NCBI RefSeq assembly: GCF_003967515.1 | Contig: NZ_BIFQ01000001.1 | Location: forward strand, 5,146,001-5,210,000 | Length of the DNA: 64,000 nt | Direction of reading: 5' to 3' | Source: Dictyobacter aurantiacus | Lineage (GTDB): Bacteria > Chloroflexota > Ktedonobacteria > Ktedonobacterales > Ktedonobacteraceae | In this document: in pieces, positions 16,385 through 24,867 of the stretch | Position numbering within the stretch: position 1 is the stretch's first letter | Layout of the letters: every line of letters begins with the position of its first letter | Position numbers and translations under genes: made by a program | The notes under the pieces: generated by a model | Database searches by the model: none | Seen by the model: only the letters and a program-made list of their open reading frames with translations | What the model was told of the DNA's origin: nothing

Positions 16385-17965
16385 TTACGCGGCCCAGATG
16401 ACGATCTGGTTGTTGGTGCTATTGATACCCGAAGACTCTCTGGTGACTATAGAGTGGCCATCAGGTGACCAGGACGCTGAGAAGATCATCCGGTTCTGGC
16501 TGGTATAGAGTCCAACCTGCGCTCCGCTGCCCGCGTCGAGGATGGTCACTTTGCTGGTTTTTGCCTGGAAGAATGGACCAGTGAAAGGCGAGGTGTACGC
16601 CGCCAGTTCCTTCCCATCAGGCGACCAGGCGAAGCCCGAAACCCCTTTATAGGTCTTGAGTAGCTTTTGTGCGTCTACATCCCAGAGCTCCATCGAGGTA
16701 AACGTACTTCGCGCCAGGTTATGGGTACCAGGCTGCCACGCAATCGCCATGGACTGGGCTTTGCCCAGCACAAAAACAACCTGTTGCGTAGCAACGCTCC
16801 AAACCACAATTTTTGAGTCATTCGAGTAGGATACGGCCAGGTACTTTCCATCGCTGGAAAAGGCCAGCGCGAGTCCGATGGGCGCCGCCTGCGCGCTGAA
16901 CGTGGTTTTTACTGTGCCGGTCAGCGGATCTAGCAACACGACTTTCCCCGAGTTGGTATTGGATACATCGACCGCCAGAGATGCGCCATCCGGGCTCCAG
17001 GCCACGGAATAAAAGCCAACCCCGCTACCAAGCGGGACGGCACTGGAAAGGAGGGACTGATGCGTGCCAGAGACGTGGAGGGCCGTCGGCGTCGGGTCGT
17101 TGATGGTTTTGACGACCGCACCAGTCTGGCTGTCGACAATCACAATGCTCTGCAGATTGTTCAGCGCCAGGTATTTGCCCGTTGGTGACCACTGCACCTC
17201 ACCGAGATCCGCCGCCTCTAGAGGAATCGTCATGAGATTCTTTCCGCTGGTGACGTTCCAAATGTACAGCAGCGTCCTGGCATTTTTCAGATCTATAGCC
17301 AGAGCGGCCATGCGCGTGCCATCTGGCGACCACGCGGCTGAGTTGAAGTTGGTTCCCGCCGGGGATTTTCGCGTAGAGAGTATCGTGCCGGCGGACACTG
17401 GCGTAGGCGTAGGCGTGGGCCTGGGTGCGTGGGTCGCAGTCGCCTTTGTTTTGCCAATATCCTGGCTGCCCTGCTGACTGTGATTGAGGGTCAGCATCAC
17501 AGCCAGTGTGCTCACTAGCAGTCCTGCTACCAGGACAGCAGCCAGCAGACCGAGGCTGCGAGACAACCTTCTGCCCCTGGATTGCTCCGCTGAACGGGGA
17601 GATTGCATCTTACGAGTCCTTTCTTGAGAAAAACGTAGCATAGGAGCCGAATCCATCGGGCTCCGCGCCTGATTGACATCATTTTTAGCGACCTGGTGAG
17701 CCGCGATCCGCCGCCTGGCGCGCGCGAGGAAGGCCTGGTTTTGCTCGTAATCAGCCTGGTAAAAGGCCTGAAGATCCTTGACCAGGCGCGCCGATGCGCC
17801 CTGCTCATCCTCGTTCGCCGGGAAATCCCTGACGCGGCGTGTTTCTGCTTGAGCAGGCGTTGCGCCCGGTTCCAGGAGCGCTGGTTCGCCTGGCTGGTGC
17901 GAGGAGAACTGCTCAATCTGCTCATCCACGCTCTCGGGTGTGAAAAAATCGCGATTCTGTGTCAT
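16385..17965 (-). CDS. Membrane-anchored WD40 protein, putative anti-sigma factor
   Basis: 526 residues. The cytoplasmic N-terminus (about 1-130) is charged and helical, with a segment rich in Arg/Ala/Gln (LARARRRIAAHQ). One membrane helix follows at about 135-158, then a Thr/Pro linker (PRPTPTPTPVS), then an outside beta-propeller built from WD40-like repeats. WSPDG/WSPTG signatures recur roughly every 45 residues (AWSPDGTRMA, QWSPTGKYLA, AWSPDGASLA, AFSSDGKYLA, AWSPDGKELA, SWSPDGHSIV). Its ATG overlaps the stop of the ECF sigma gene (ATGA), so the two are translationally coupled. That layout and topology fit an anti-sigma factor with an external sensor propeller. No ZAS zinc motif (HxxxCxxC) was found, so the inhibitory domain would be unusual. 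Confidence 0.75.
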   Translation of the reverse strand: MTQNRDFFTPESVDEQIEQFSSHQPGEPALLEPGATPAQAETRRVRDFPANEDEQGASARLVKDLQAFYQADYEQNQAFLARARRRIAAHQVAKNDVNQARSPMDSAPMLRFSQERTRKMQSPRSAEQSRGRRLSRSLGLLAAVLVAGLLVSTLAVMLTLNHSQQGSQDIGKTKATATHAPRPTPTPTPVSAGTILSTRKSPAGTNFNSAAWSPDGTRMAALAIDLKNARTLLYIWNVTSGKNLMTIPLEAADLGEVQWSPTGKYLALNNLQSIVIVDSQTGAVVKTINDPTPTALHVSGTHQSLLSSAVPLGSGVGFYSVAWSPDGASLAVDVSNTNSGKVVLLDPLTGTVKTTFSAQAAPIGLALAFSSDGKYLAVSYSNDSKIVVWSVATQQVVFVLGKAQSMAIAWQPGTHNLARSTFTSMELWDVDAQKLLKTYKGVSGFAWSPDGKELAAYTSPFTGPFFQAKTSKVTILDAGSGAQVGLYTSQNRMIFSASWSPDGHSIVTRESSGINSTNNQIVIWAA

Positions 17966-18507
17966 AAATGCGCCTCTTCCTGCTCCTTGTCGTAGAGCGT
18001 GCGCAAGAAATTGAGCGCGCGAGCCATGAGCGAACGCACGCTCCCCTCGCGTTTGCCCATCAACGTCGCAATCTCCGAACTGCGCAGGCCATGGGCGAAA
18101 CGCAGCTGGATAGCCCTCCTCTGGCCAGGAGAGAGCCGATCCAGGTAGGTCTGTAAAAGCGTTGATTCCTCTCGCTGCAGCATGATTAGCTCAGGAGAGC
18201 GTTCCTTATCGTCGATATAGTCAGCCACCAGGCTCAGATCTAGCCCGCGCCTGACCTGTGAGCGGCGATAAGCGTCCACCGCCTTGTTCCGTGTTACCCG
18301 CCAGAGCCAGGACACCTGCTCTTTTTCGCTCATCCGGACAAACCTCTCCGTCTCAAGCGCGGCCATGAAGACTTCTACCAGTACGTCTTCTGCGGCCTCG
18401 CGCGAGCCGGTCTGTTGACTCAAATAAGCAAAAAGCGCCGGACCATGTTGTTCATAGAGACGGCCCACCGGCGAGCCATCCGCAGCGACTTTATGTGAGA
18501 GTTCCAT
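17962..18507 (-). CDS. ECF RNA polymerase sigma factor
   Basis: A 181-residue sigma70-family factor with only regions 2 and 4. Region 2 runs from about residue 15 (LYEQHGPALFAYL, EDVLVEVFMAAL, WLWRVTRNKAVDAYRR). Region 4 lies at about 120-172 (LSPGQRRAIQLRFAHGLRSSEIATLMGKREGSVRSLMARAL), with a helix-turn-helix for -35 recognition. Start: ATG at 18507, with GAGAGGA 5 bases upstream. Its stop overlaps the start of the WD40 gene by four bases, making that protein the likely regulator. Target promoters are unknown. Confidence 0.95.
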   Translation of the reverse strand: MELSHKVAADGSPVGRLYEQHGPALFAYLSQQTGSREAAEDVLVEVFMAALETERFVRMSEKEQVSWLWRVTRNKAVDAYRRSQVRRGLDLSLVADYIDDKERSPELIMLQREESTLLQTYLDRLSPGQRRAIQLRFAHGLRSSEIATLMGKREGSVRSLMARALNFLRTLYDKEQEEAHL

Positions 18508-18861
18508 GCTTTTCCTCTCAGTGTTTTTGAGATCTCATCTTTCCATCGCACAAAGATAAAAAAACGTTGCATCCCTCCCCATCTGTCTTTTGCTTCTGCC
18601 AAAAAGAGGAAGCATAAACAGCGATAAATACGCTTCAATGAGGGAATTGGTGAGGGGAGATAGCGTGCGTACAGGATTGTCATTGCTACATTCGGTGCCA
18701 ACGAGCGGCATTTGAGGCGTTGGGGCGATGCCGCGCACACGCTTCTCTGCAAATCTTTTATCGCATGGCTCATGTGCAATTAGAGGGAAATGAAGAGCTT
18801 ACTGGATGTTGCCCTTTCAAAAATGTGCCGCGGACGCTTATTGTGCTGCGCCTTTGCAAAT
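18508..18861. other. Intergenic region upstream of the sigma factor
   Basis: About 350 bases between two minus-strand genes. It should hold the sigma-factor promoter, perhaps autoregulated. Several weak ORFs cross it, but none has a ribosome site. No repeat element is present. Confidence 0.5.
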
Positions 18862-20052
18862 TTAATCCGATGTCACGGCAGGCAGGCTGAGGCAGAAGCA
18901 GCTTCCCTGGTCGGGCTGGCCGCTGCTCTCAACCCAGATGCGCCCTCCCATCGCTTCCATCAGTTGCTTGCAGATGTAGAGCCCCAGTCCGGTTCCTCGT
19001 GTGGGCCCACCTATATCCCGCTTGAGGCGCACGAATTTCTCGAAGATCAGGGAGAGCTCATCGGCGGGAATACCGGGCCCCTCATCTCTTATATGTATAT
19101 TCACGAATGAAGAGGACTTGCTCTGCACGCCCTCGATATGGATCTCGGTCCGGGTCGGGACGTATTTGAAGATGTTGGAGAACAGATTGTGCAGGACCTG
19201 GCGCAAGAACTGGGGATCTGCCCAGACCATGAGCTGGTCGGGCAGCTGCAGGTGGATGGTGTAGGCGGCGATCTCGGGAGCCTTGAGCTGCGTGAGCACA
19301 TCCTGTAGAAAGTGGCGCACGTTGATGGCTTCAGGTCTGGCGCCTGGGATATCGCTGATGATCTCGGTGGCGTCGAGCACGCGATCAACCAGGGCGGCCA
19401 GGTCTTCCTGGCTCTCGATGGCGTGTTTCATATATTGTGCCCGCGTCGTCGGGTCCAGTCGCTCACCAAAATCGTGGAGGATCTCTAGCGAGCCCCCCAG
19501 TACGGTCAGGGGGGTGCGCAACTCGTGGCTGACGTTCAGGAGAAATTGGTCCTTGAGGGCGTTGATTTTGCGCTGCTGCTCGTAGGCCAGCGCGATCTGT
19601 TGCTCCTGTAAGTGAATGCGTAGCTGTTCCTGCTCGGCGGCCTGGACTCGCTGGCGTGCCATCCGCACCTGGTCGACCGCCGCGCGCAGCCAGCAGACGA
19701 TAATACCCAGGCCCAGCGAGGTGATGAAGCCGACGATGCCCCCGACTACGAATGCCTGGTCGGGCAGTAGTCCGCGCAGGAGGAAGATGTAGGTAAGCTG
19801 GAACGCGATGCCGTTGAGCACCATGGCGGTGAGCAGGCCCCGATAGCGAAACAGCCAGCAGGCAATCACAATGGGCAGGAACATGCTGGACCCGTTATGG
19901 GTGGGAGGAAACAGCAGCCACAGACCGCTGATCCCGACAACATAGGAGAAGGTTACGAGGAGTAGTTGCGATCCCCAGGAGAGGTTCAGCCAGGTAAGTG
20001 GGATCATACGCAGTTGATGCAAGAGGATACCGATGCGCGCATAATACTTCAT
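18862..20052 (-). CDS. Membrane sensor histidine kinase
   Basis: 396 residues. The N-terminal 125 residues hold four to five closely spaced membrane helices with very short loops, resembling MASE/DUF4118-type membrane sensors. A coiled coil (about 128-165) follows, then HisKA with His176 in NVSHELRTP and an HATPase with N box LFSNIFKYVP, GPGIP and GTGLGLYICKQLMEAMGG near the C-terminus. It probably senses a membrane-associated cue. Start: ATG at 20052, with GAGGGG 7 bases upstream. No response regulator is adjacent, so it is an orphan; a stand-alone receiver is encoded at 13483-13962 but belongs to another kinase. Confidence 0.92.
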   Translation of the reverse strand: MKYYARIGILLHQLRMIPLTWLNLSWGSQLLLVTFSYVVGISGLWLLFPPTHNGSSMFLPIVIACWLFRYRGLLTAMVLNGIAFQLTYIFLLRGLLPDQAFVVGGIVGFITSLGLGIIVCWLRAAVDQVRMARQRVQAAEQEQLRIHLQEQQIALAYEQQRKINALKDQFLLNVSHELRTPLTVLGGSLEILHDFGERLDPTTRAQYMKHAIESQEDLAALVDRVLDATEIISDIPGARPEAINVRHFLQDVLTQLKAPEIAAYTIHLQLPDQLMVWADPQFLRQVLHNLFSNIFKYVPTRTEIHIEGVQSKSSSFVNIHIRDEGPGIPADELSLIFEKFVRLKRDIGGPTRGTGLGLYICKQLMEAMGGRIWVESSGQPDQGSCFCLSLPAVTSD

Positions 20053-20214
20053 ATATCTTCCCCTCTTATCCTAAGATCCCTTAACATAAGAATGTCTATA
20101 TGTTCCGATGATCTGCATCCCTGTGCTACAATCCCCTATAATATGCACACTGCTCAGTATACCTGTTCCATGCCAAAAATGTCAAAGATTAATCGTATTA
20201 GATAGTATTTTTTT

Positions 20215-20230
20215 CTTCTATACATAGAAG
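20215..20230. promoter_or_regulatory. Candidate operator upstream of the WYL regulator
   Basis: CTTCTATACATAGAAG is a 6-bp inverted repeat around TACA, 68 bases before the ATG at 20299 in the only space that could hold this gene's promoter. An autoregulatory site is possible. Confidence 0.35.
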
Positions 20231-20298
20231 CTGTACAGTATTTGCGGGTGTGCGTAGAGTTGATACAATATCAGTGGAGAAGGAGGGCTGTGGTATTT

Positions 20299-21234
20299 AT
20301 GAATCGCATGGATCGGCTGACCGCTATCGTGCTGCTGCTGCAGGGGGGACCGCGTACCGCGGGAGAGCTGGCACGGCGCTTTGAGATCTCGCGGCGGACT
20401 GTGTTTCGCGATATCGAGTCGCTGTGCGAGATGGGTGTGCCGATCGTCACTACTTCGGGCCCACGGGGTGGCTATTCTTTGATGCCCGATTATTCGCTCT
20501 CTCCACTCCAGTTGACGGTCAGCGAGTCGTTCCTGCTGCGTCTGGCCTTGAGCAGCGTGGCGCGGCTGGCTGATACCCCTTTCAAGCAGGAGCGCGAGTC
20601 CCTGCTGGCCAAGATGGCGGCGGTCATGCCGGAGAGACATGCGGCTGAGGCCGAGCATCTGCTGCGCACTATCGAGCTTGAGGTGCCGCAGCGCCGCTAT
20701 ACGACGCCGTTTATGGGGCAGCTGATCGCCGCCGCGCGGGCGCAGGCGTGGCTAGATGTCGAGTATCGCTCTGGCCAGCGTACGTCTCGGCAGACGCTGC
20801 GCCCGCTGCTGCTCTCTTCTTCTGGCGGCTTCTGGTATTGCCGGGCCTATTCGCACGAGCGTCAGGAGGAGCGCACCTATCGCGTGGACCGCTTCATCAG
20901 CGTCAATCCCACTGACGCGCCCCCTCCCATGCTCTCCGAGTCCGCGGCGGATGTCGCTCCAGCTCTGCCCTATGGGCATCCCTCTCTACCGGAGGTGTGC
21001 ATCCGCCTGACCGCCTATGGCGCCATGATCATGGAGCGCGATCCCCACCTGGGCGACTCCATCCAACCTGCCGAGGATGGCGGCCTGCTGCGCTTTCGCT
21101 GCCCGCCCTCTGAGTATCCCTGGCTGCTGCGTACCCTGCTCAGCCTGGGTCCCGACGCCGAAGTGCTGGCCCCCCAGGCGCTCAAAGACCAACTGCGCGC
21201 GGCCGCGCTGGCAATCGCTCAACGCTACTCCTAA
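20299..21234 (+). CDS. HTH-WYL family transcriptional regulator (YafY-like)
   Basis: 311 residues. The N-terminal winged helix-turn-helix (about 1-60) reads RTAGELARRFEISRRTVFRD, typical of HTH_11. The WYL domain (about 135-230) includes YRSGQRTSRQTLRPL, WYCRAYSHERQEERTYRVDRF and a C-terminal WCX-like extension. WYL domains bind small ligands or nucleic acid. Start: ATG at 20299, with AAGGAGGG (20280-20287) 11 bases upstream; a longer reading from 20242 lacks a site. It heads a same-strand group (AlkZ-related, VOC, cupin) that it may regulate; the 96-base gap to the next gene allows a separate promoter. Confidence 0.9.
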   Translation: MNRMDRLTAIVLLLQGGPRTAGELARRFEISRRTVFRDIESLCEMGVPIVTTSGPRGGYSLMPDYSLSPLQLTVSESFLLRLALSSVARLADTPFKQERESLLAKMAAVMPERHAAEAEHLLRTIELEVPQRRYTTPFMGQLIAAARAQAWLDVEYRSGQRTSRQTLRPLLLSSSGGFWYCRAYSHERQEERTYRVDRFISVNPTDAPPPMLSESAADVAPALPYGHPSLPEVCIRLTAYGAMIMERDPHLGDSIQPAEDGGLLRFRCPPSEYPWLLRTLLSLGPDAEVLAPQALKDQLRAAALAIAQRYS

Positions 21235-21330
21235 TGGTGACATAAGGTTGTCACCATTGCTGCTGTAAACTCTATCTATCAGCCGTCAATGCGCTGATCA
21301 TCATCGAGTTGAATTGAAGGAGCTATGAGC

Positions 21331-22122
21331 ATGGTTGAATCCACCTACGCGCGGCAGCGCCTGCGCAACTGGCGCCAGACGCCCGAGGACCGTTTAACGG
21401 GAAGCGAGCAGGCGCCGGAATTCATTGATCGCATAGGGATCGTGACGCTCTATCCCGCCTCGCCGGAGTTCCCCAATCTCTTTTCCGCCTATGTGGGCGA
21501 TCCTGCCGCGAAGACGGATTCGGCCTGGGATACGCCCAGCGGCGAGATCTACACCTGGCGCTGGGCGCTGGGCAGCCAGGAAGTCGCCTACTATTCGGCT
21601 CTGATCCGGCGCCGGCCTACCTGGATCTCCTGGTCGCTGTTCCCGGCCATGCTGCGCCTGTGCGGCGAGCTGCGCAGTCCCCACGAGCTATATCACGCCG
21701 GCAAGCTCTCCGCGCAGGCCTATCACATCGTCGAAGCCCTGGAGTCGGTCGATGAGCCGTTGCCGACCAGTGAACTGCGCGATCGGGCCGGCTTCCCACG
21801 CGGCACCGCCTCGCGTAACCTCTACCTCAAAGCCGTCGAAGAGCTAGAGTCACAGATGCTGCTGGCCAAGGTCTTCCTGGGTGACGACCATACTATGTAC
21901 CACACCCTCGTCAGCCAGCGCTACCCCCAGCACGTCGCCGCCGCCGAGCGCCTGAATCCGCAGGAGGCCCTGCGCGCCTTCCTGCTCAGCTACCTGCCCC
22001 ACGCTCTCTACGCCGATCCAATCAGGCTGGCGAAAGATCTCAAGCTGCCCCAGGACCAGTTGAAAGCGGTTCTCACTGAAGTACAGAAAGAGCAGCGGTT
22101 GAGCCCAACCTCTTCAATTTAA
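21331..22122 (+). CDS. AlkZ-related winged-helix protein
   Basis: 263 residues. The opening EFIDRIGIVTLYPASPEFPN and the following WRWALGSQEVAYYSALIRRR match, from memory, the family annotated AlkZ-related, relatives of the YcaQ/AlkZ DNA-glycosylase group but shorter. The C-terminal half (about 135-200) looks like a winged helix (PLPTSELRDRAGFPRGTASRN). A DNA-linked role is plausible but unproven. Start: two in-frame ATGs (21325, 21331); AAGGAG at 21317-21322 is 8 bases from the second and only 2 from the first, so 21331 is preferred. Next gene 43 bases downstream. Confidence 0.6.
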   Translation: MVESTYARQRLRNWRQTPEDRLTGSEQAPEFIDRIGIVTLYPASPEFPNLFSAYVGDPAAKTDSAWDTPSGEIYTWRWALGSQEVAYYSALIRRRPTWISWSLFPAMLRLCGELRSPHELYHAGKLSAQAYHIVEALESVDEPLPTSELRDRAGFPRGTASRNLYLKAVEELESQMLLAKVFLGDDHTMYHTLVSQRYPQHVAAAERLNPQEALRAFLLSYLPHALYADPIRLAKDLKLPQDQLKAVLTEVQKEQRLSPTSSI

Positions 22123-22165
22123 GGACGAGAGACACATACGACAAGAAAAAAGGAGCGCGCTTGAT

Positions 22166-22585
22166 ATGAAACCACGCATTACAGTGATGACATTGGGAGT
22201 CGACGACCTGGAACGCTCGCTCGCCTTCTATCGCGACGGCCTGGGCCTGCCCACGCAGGGCATCATCGGCAAAGAATTCGAGCATGGAGCCGTCGTCTTT
22301 TTCGATCTGCAGCCCGGCCTGAAGCTGGCCCTCTGGTCCCGCGCCGACATCGCCCACGACACCCACCTCTCCCGGACGCCCCACAGCCCGACCGAACTCA
22401 CCATCGGTCATAACGTCGGCAGCAAAGAAGAGGTGGAAGAGGTAATGGAGCAGGCCAGCAGAGCTGGCGCCCGCATCATCAAGCCTCCCGCCGAAACCTT
22501 CTGGGGCGGCTACTCCGGCTACTTCCAGGACCCAGACGACCACCTCTGGGAGGTCGTCTGGAACCCCGACCTCCTGCCCGAATAA
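22166..22585 (+). CDS. VOC (glyoxalase/bleomycin-resistance) family protein
   Basis: A 139-residue vicinal-oxygen-chelate fold made of two beta-alpha-beta3 modules. The opening MTLGVDDLERSLAFYRDGLG and the closing GYFQDPDDHLWEVVWNP are diagnostic. Members bind metal and act as lyases, dioxygenases or antibiotic-binding proteins. Probable metal ligands include the Glu in LWEVVW. Start: ATG at 22166, with AAAAAGGAG about 11 bases upstream. It lies 43 bases after the AlkZ-related gene, probably in the same transcript. Substrate unknown. Confidence 0.88.
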   Translation: MKPRITVMTLGVDDLERSLAFYRDGLGLPTQGIIGKEFEHGAVVFFDLQPGLKLALWSRADIAHDTHLSRTPHSPTELTIGHNVGSKEEVEEVMEQASRAGARIIKPPAETFWGGYSGYFQDPDDHLWEVVWNPDLLPE

Positions 22586-22874
22586 CGGCCCTGCCCGGTC
22601 GCGCAAACGGTCGCCCGCTCAAAGGGAACGCCCCTGTAAGGTCGACCTTCAACGGCCGACCGGGCCGCCAGCGCCAGCGACGGCGGCCCCCGTACCCCCA
22701 CGCCCCCGCTTCTCCTGTCTTCCAGGCACGCCAACGTGGTACCTCCACGCCAACGTACCACACGCGTACCCAAACGCACCGCATAGGACAAAATACCATC
22801 CATGAAGAAAGGAATAACATCAGGCTTGTGTTCGTTAAGGAATAAGAAGTAGAGAAAACCAGAAAGGACTCTTG

Positions 22875-23291
22875 ATGCAGATACGACGTTTTAGCTCCGA
22901 TGTGAAATCCAAAGTGCCCGGCGGCCATGCCGGCCTCTACGCAGTCCCGATCTTACATGAGGATGCGCACTCCTCACCCGAGCAGCTGGAGACCTATGCC
23001 CGCAAGGTCAATGGTCTGCCGCTGTTCAGCGAGGGCGCGCCCCATGTGGTGGCCCTGTACTTTGAGCCCCACGCCACCATGGATGAGCACAGCGCTCCCC
23101 ACCCGATCCTATTCATGGTCGTACATGGAAGCGGTTTTGTGCGCATCGGCGGACCGCAGGGTGAGACGCAACCCGTGCGGGCCGGCGACGCTATTCTCTG
23201 GCCACCTCATGTCGACCATCACGCCTGGACCGACGACTCCGAGCTGCACGCCATCGTCATCGAAGGATGGGGCCCGCCATCACGAACATAA
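22875..23291 (+). CDS. Cupin-domain protein
   Basis: A 138-residue single cupin. Motif 1 is around PHATMDEHSAPHPILFMVVHGSG (about 62-84) and motif 2 around AGDAILWPPHVDHHAWTDD (about 105-123), supplying His/Glu ligands for a metal. It could be a small dioxygenase, isomerase or ligand-binding protein. Start: ATG at 22875, with AAAGGA (22863-22868) 6 bases upstream; the TTG immediately before is in frame but less likely. It follows a 289-base GC-rich gap after the VOC gene (no gene seen there) and ends 5 bases before the end of convergent padR. Confidence 0.85.
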   Translation: MQIRRFSSDVKSKVPGGHAGLYAVPILHEDAHSSPEQLETYARKVNGLPLFSEGAPHVVALYFEPHATMDEHSAPHPILFMVVHGSGFVRIGGPQGETQPVRAGDAILWPPHVDHHAWTDDSELHAIVIEGWGPPSRT

Positions 23292-23296
23292 ATGCT

Positions 23297-23899
23297 TTAT
23301 TCTTCATTCTGCTCCTCCAGGACCTCCATCGCCTCGTAGAGCCAGTTCAGGTAGGTCTGCTCGAAGTTGATGGCGAAGCGCGAGACGAGGCGGAAATAGA
23401 TGTCCTCCTCCTCCTGGCTGGCGTAGGGATTGGGGCGGCCGCTGGCCTGCCGGGGCTGGTCGCGCACCGGCAGGTGCTGGGTCGTCTGCCGATACTGCAG
23501 CAGGCGCTGCTCGTGCAGAGCGATGCTGGCGCGGATGTTCTCGCTGATGGCCTCCGGCGGCGCGAACGATCCAAACATCATCTTGAGCAACAGCTCGTCG
23601 CGCAGCTGCAGGACCGCCGGTGGCTGCTGTTGCCACGACTCCAGCGCCGCCCGCCCGGCCGGCGTAATCGAATAAACTTTGCGGTCCGGGCGCGACTCCT
23701 GCTCCTCGCGCTCCATCTCCACCCAGCCCAGCCCCTTCATGCGCTTCAACTCGTTGTAGATCTGACTGTGCGCCGCCGACCACATGGCCGAGAGCACATG
23801 ATCAAATAGCTGCTTCAGATCATAGCCGGATAGCGGCCCCCAGTACGCGAGCAGCCCCAATACCCCGTAGGTAATCGGATAGGCCTCAGGTCGATCCAT
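23297..23899 (-). CDS. PadR-family transcriptional regulator
   Basis: 200 residues. The N-terminal PadR winged helix (about 8-80) reads YPITYGVLGLLAYWGPLSGYDLKQ in sense, then HSQIYNELKRMKGLGWVEME and DRKVYSITPAGRAALE. A C-terminal helical dimerisation domain follows (about 95-195). PadR proteins are usually ligand-released repressors of neighbouring efflux or detoxification genes. Divergent from the hydrolase at 24049; the 149-base gap holds a strong promoter and an inverted repeat, so the hydrolase is the likely target. Start: ATG at 23899, with AAAGAG 8 bases upstream. Confidence 0.93.
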   Translation of the reverse strand: MDRPEAYPITYGVLGLLAYWGPLSGYDLKQLFDHVLSAMWSAAHSQIYNELKRMKGLGWVEMEREEQESRPDRKVYSITPAGRAALESWQQQPPAVLQLRDELLLKMMFGSFAPPEAISENIRASIALHEQRLLQYRQTTQHLPVRDQPRQASGRPNPYASQEEEDIYFRLVSRFAINFEQTYLNWLYEAMEVLEEQNEE

Positions 23900-23963
23900 A
23901 ATTGCACTCTTTCCTCTTACAATTCAAAATACCGCTCCCTATGATATCACGTCATATTTCTGC

Positions 23964-24022
23964 TTGACAAAATTCTCCTCTCCACACTATACTCTTTATA
24001 GTTATATGTCTTCCAGTCATAT
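23964..24022 (+). promoter_or_regulatory. Promoter and candidate PadR operator for the hydrolase gene
   Basis: TTGACA (23964-23969), 18 bases, TATACT (23988-23993). Just downstream, ATATG (24004-24008) and CATAT (24018-24022) form an inverted repeat spaced by 9. This resembles PadR boxes of the ATGT-n-ACAT kind and overlaps the expected transcription start. Confidence 0.6.
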
Positions 24023-24048
24023 GATTAGAAAATATAAGGAGAAATGAG

Positions 24049-24867
24049 ATGGCACTATCGACACAGGATGTGTCTATCCATATGATTGAGCGTGGGCAGG
24101 GAGCTCCCACGCTATTCTTACACGGGGCGCCCGATTCGGGTGAGATGTGGAGTGGGGTCATCGAGCGTCTGCAGGATCACTATCATTGCTATGCGCCGGA
24201 CCTGCCGGGCTTTGGTCGTTCGGGGGTTCCGGCCGATTTTCAGGCCTCGCTGGACTATATGGCCACGTTTGTAGAGCGCGTGATTGAGCGTTACGGGATC
24301 GCGACGCCGCTCAACCTGGTGGTGATGGATTTCGGGGCGACGTATGGCCTGGCCTGGGCGGCGAGTCATCCGCAGCAGGTGGCGCACCTCGCTATCGCGG
24401 GCGGCTCGAACTTCTCGTCGCGCTACCAGTGGCATGGCACCGCGCGTATCCTGCGTACCCCCGTGTTGGGAGAGCTGATGATGTCGGCCGTTAGCCTCTC
24501 GGCACAGGAGAGGATGATGCGCCAGAACGCGCCGCTGGTCAGCCCCGAGTACGTCCGTTCGGCGTATGAGCTCTCGCTGAGCAAGCCGCAGACGCGGCGT
24601 ATGATGCTCAAGCTGTACCGATCGATCGATCCCAAAGACTTTGTGGGCTGGGAGGATCGCCTGCGCGAGCTGACCGCGCGCGTCCCCACTCTGATTCTGT
24701 GGGGAGATGAAGATCCCTTTATTACACCAGACTACGCGGAGAGCTTTGGCACCAGCAACGTCGAGCATTTTCCGCGGAATGGACACTGGCTGCCTCTGGA
24801 GATCCCCGAGATCGTGGCGCGGCGCCTTGGGGATTTTTTTGCCGCCTACGGGGACTCCTGGCGATAA
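24049..24867 (+). CDS. Alpha/beta hydrolase with Asp nucleophile (haloalkane dehalogenase/epoxide hydrolase-like)
   Basis: 272 residues. Oxyanion region LFLHGAPDSGEMW (about 22-34), DLPGFGRSG (about 51-59), then VVMDFGATYG with Asp94 where esterases carry Ser, as in haloalkane dehalogenases, fluoroacetate dehalogenases and epoxide hydrolases. The acid lies in LWGDEDPFI and the His in NGHWLPLE. Cytoplasmic. Start: ATG at 24049, with AAGGAG 7 bases upstream. Expression is probably controlled by the divergent PadR regulator. Its 3' end overlaps the convergent HNH gene by 22 bases. Confidence 0.85.
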   Translation: MALSTQDVSIHMIERGQGAPTLFLHGAPDSGEMWSGVIERLQDHYHCYAPDLPGFGRSGVPADFQASLDYMATFVERVIERYGIATPLNLVVMDFGATYGLAWAASHPQQVAHLAIAGGSNFSSRYQWHGTARILRTPVLGELMMSAVSLSAQERMMRQNAPLVSPEYVRSAYELSLSKPQTRRMMLKLYRSIDPKDFVGWEDRLRELTARVPTLILWGDEDPFITPDYAESFGTSNVEHFPRNGHWLPLEIPEIVARRLGDFFAAYGDSWR

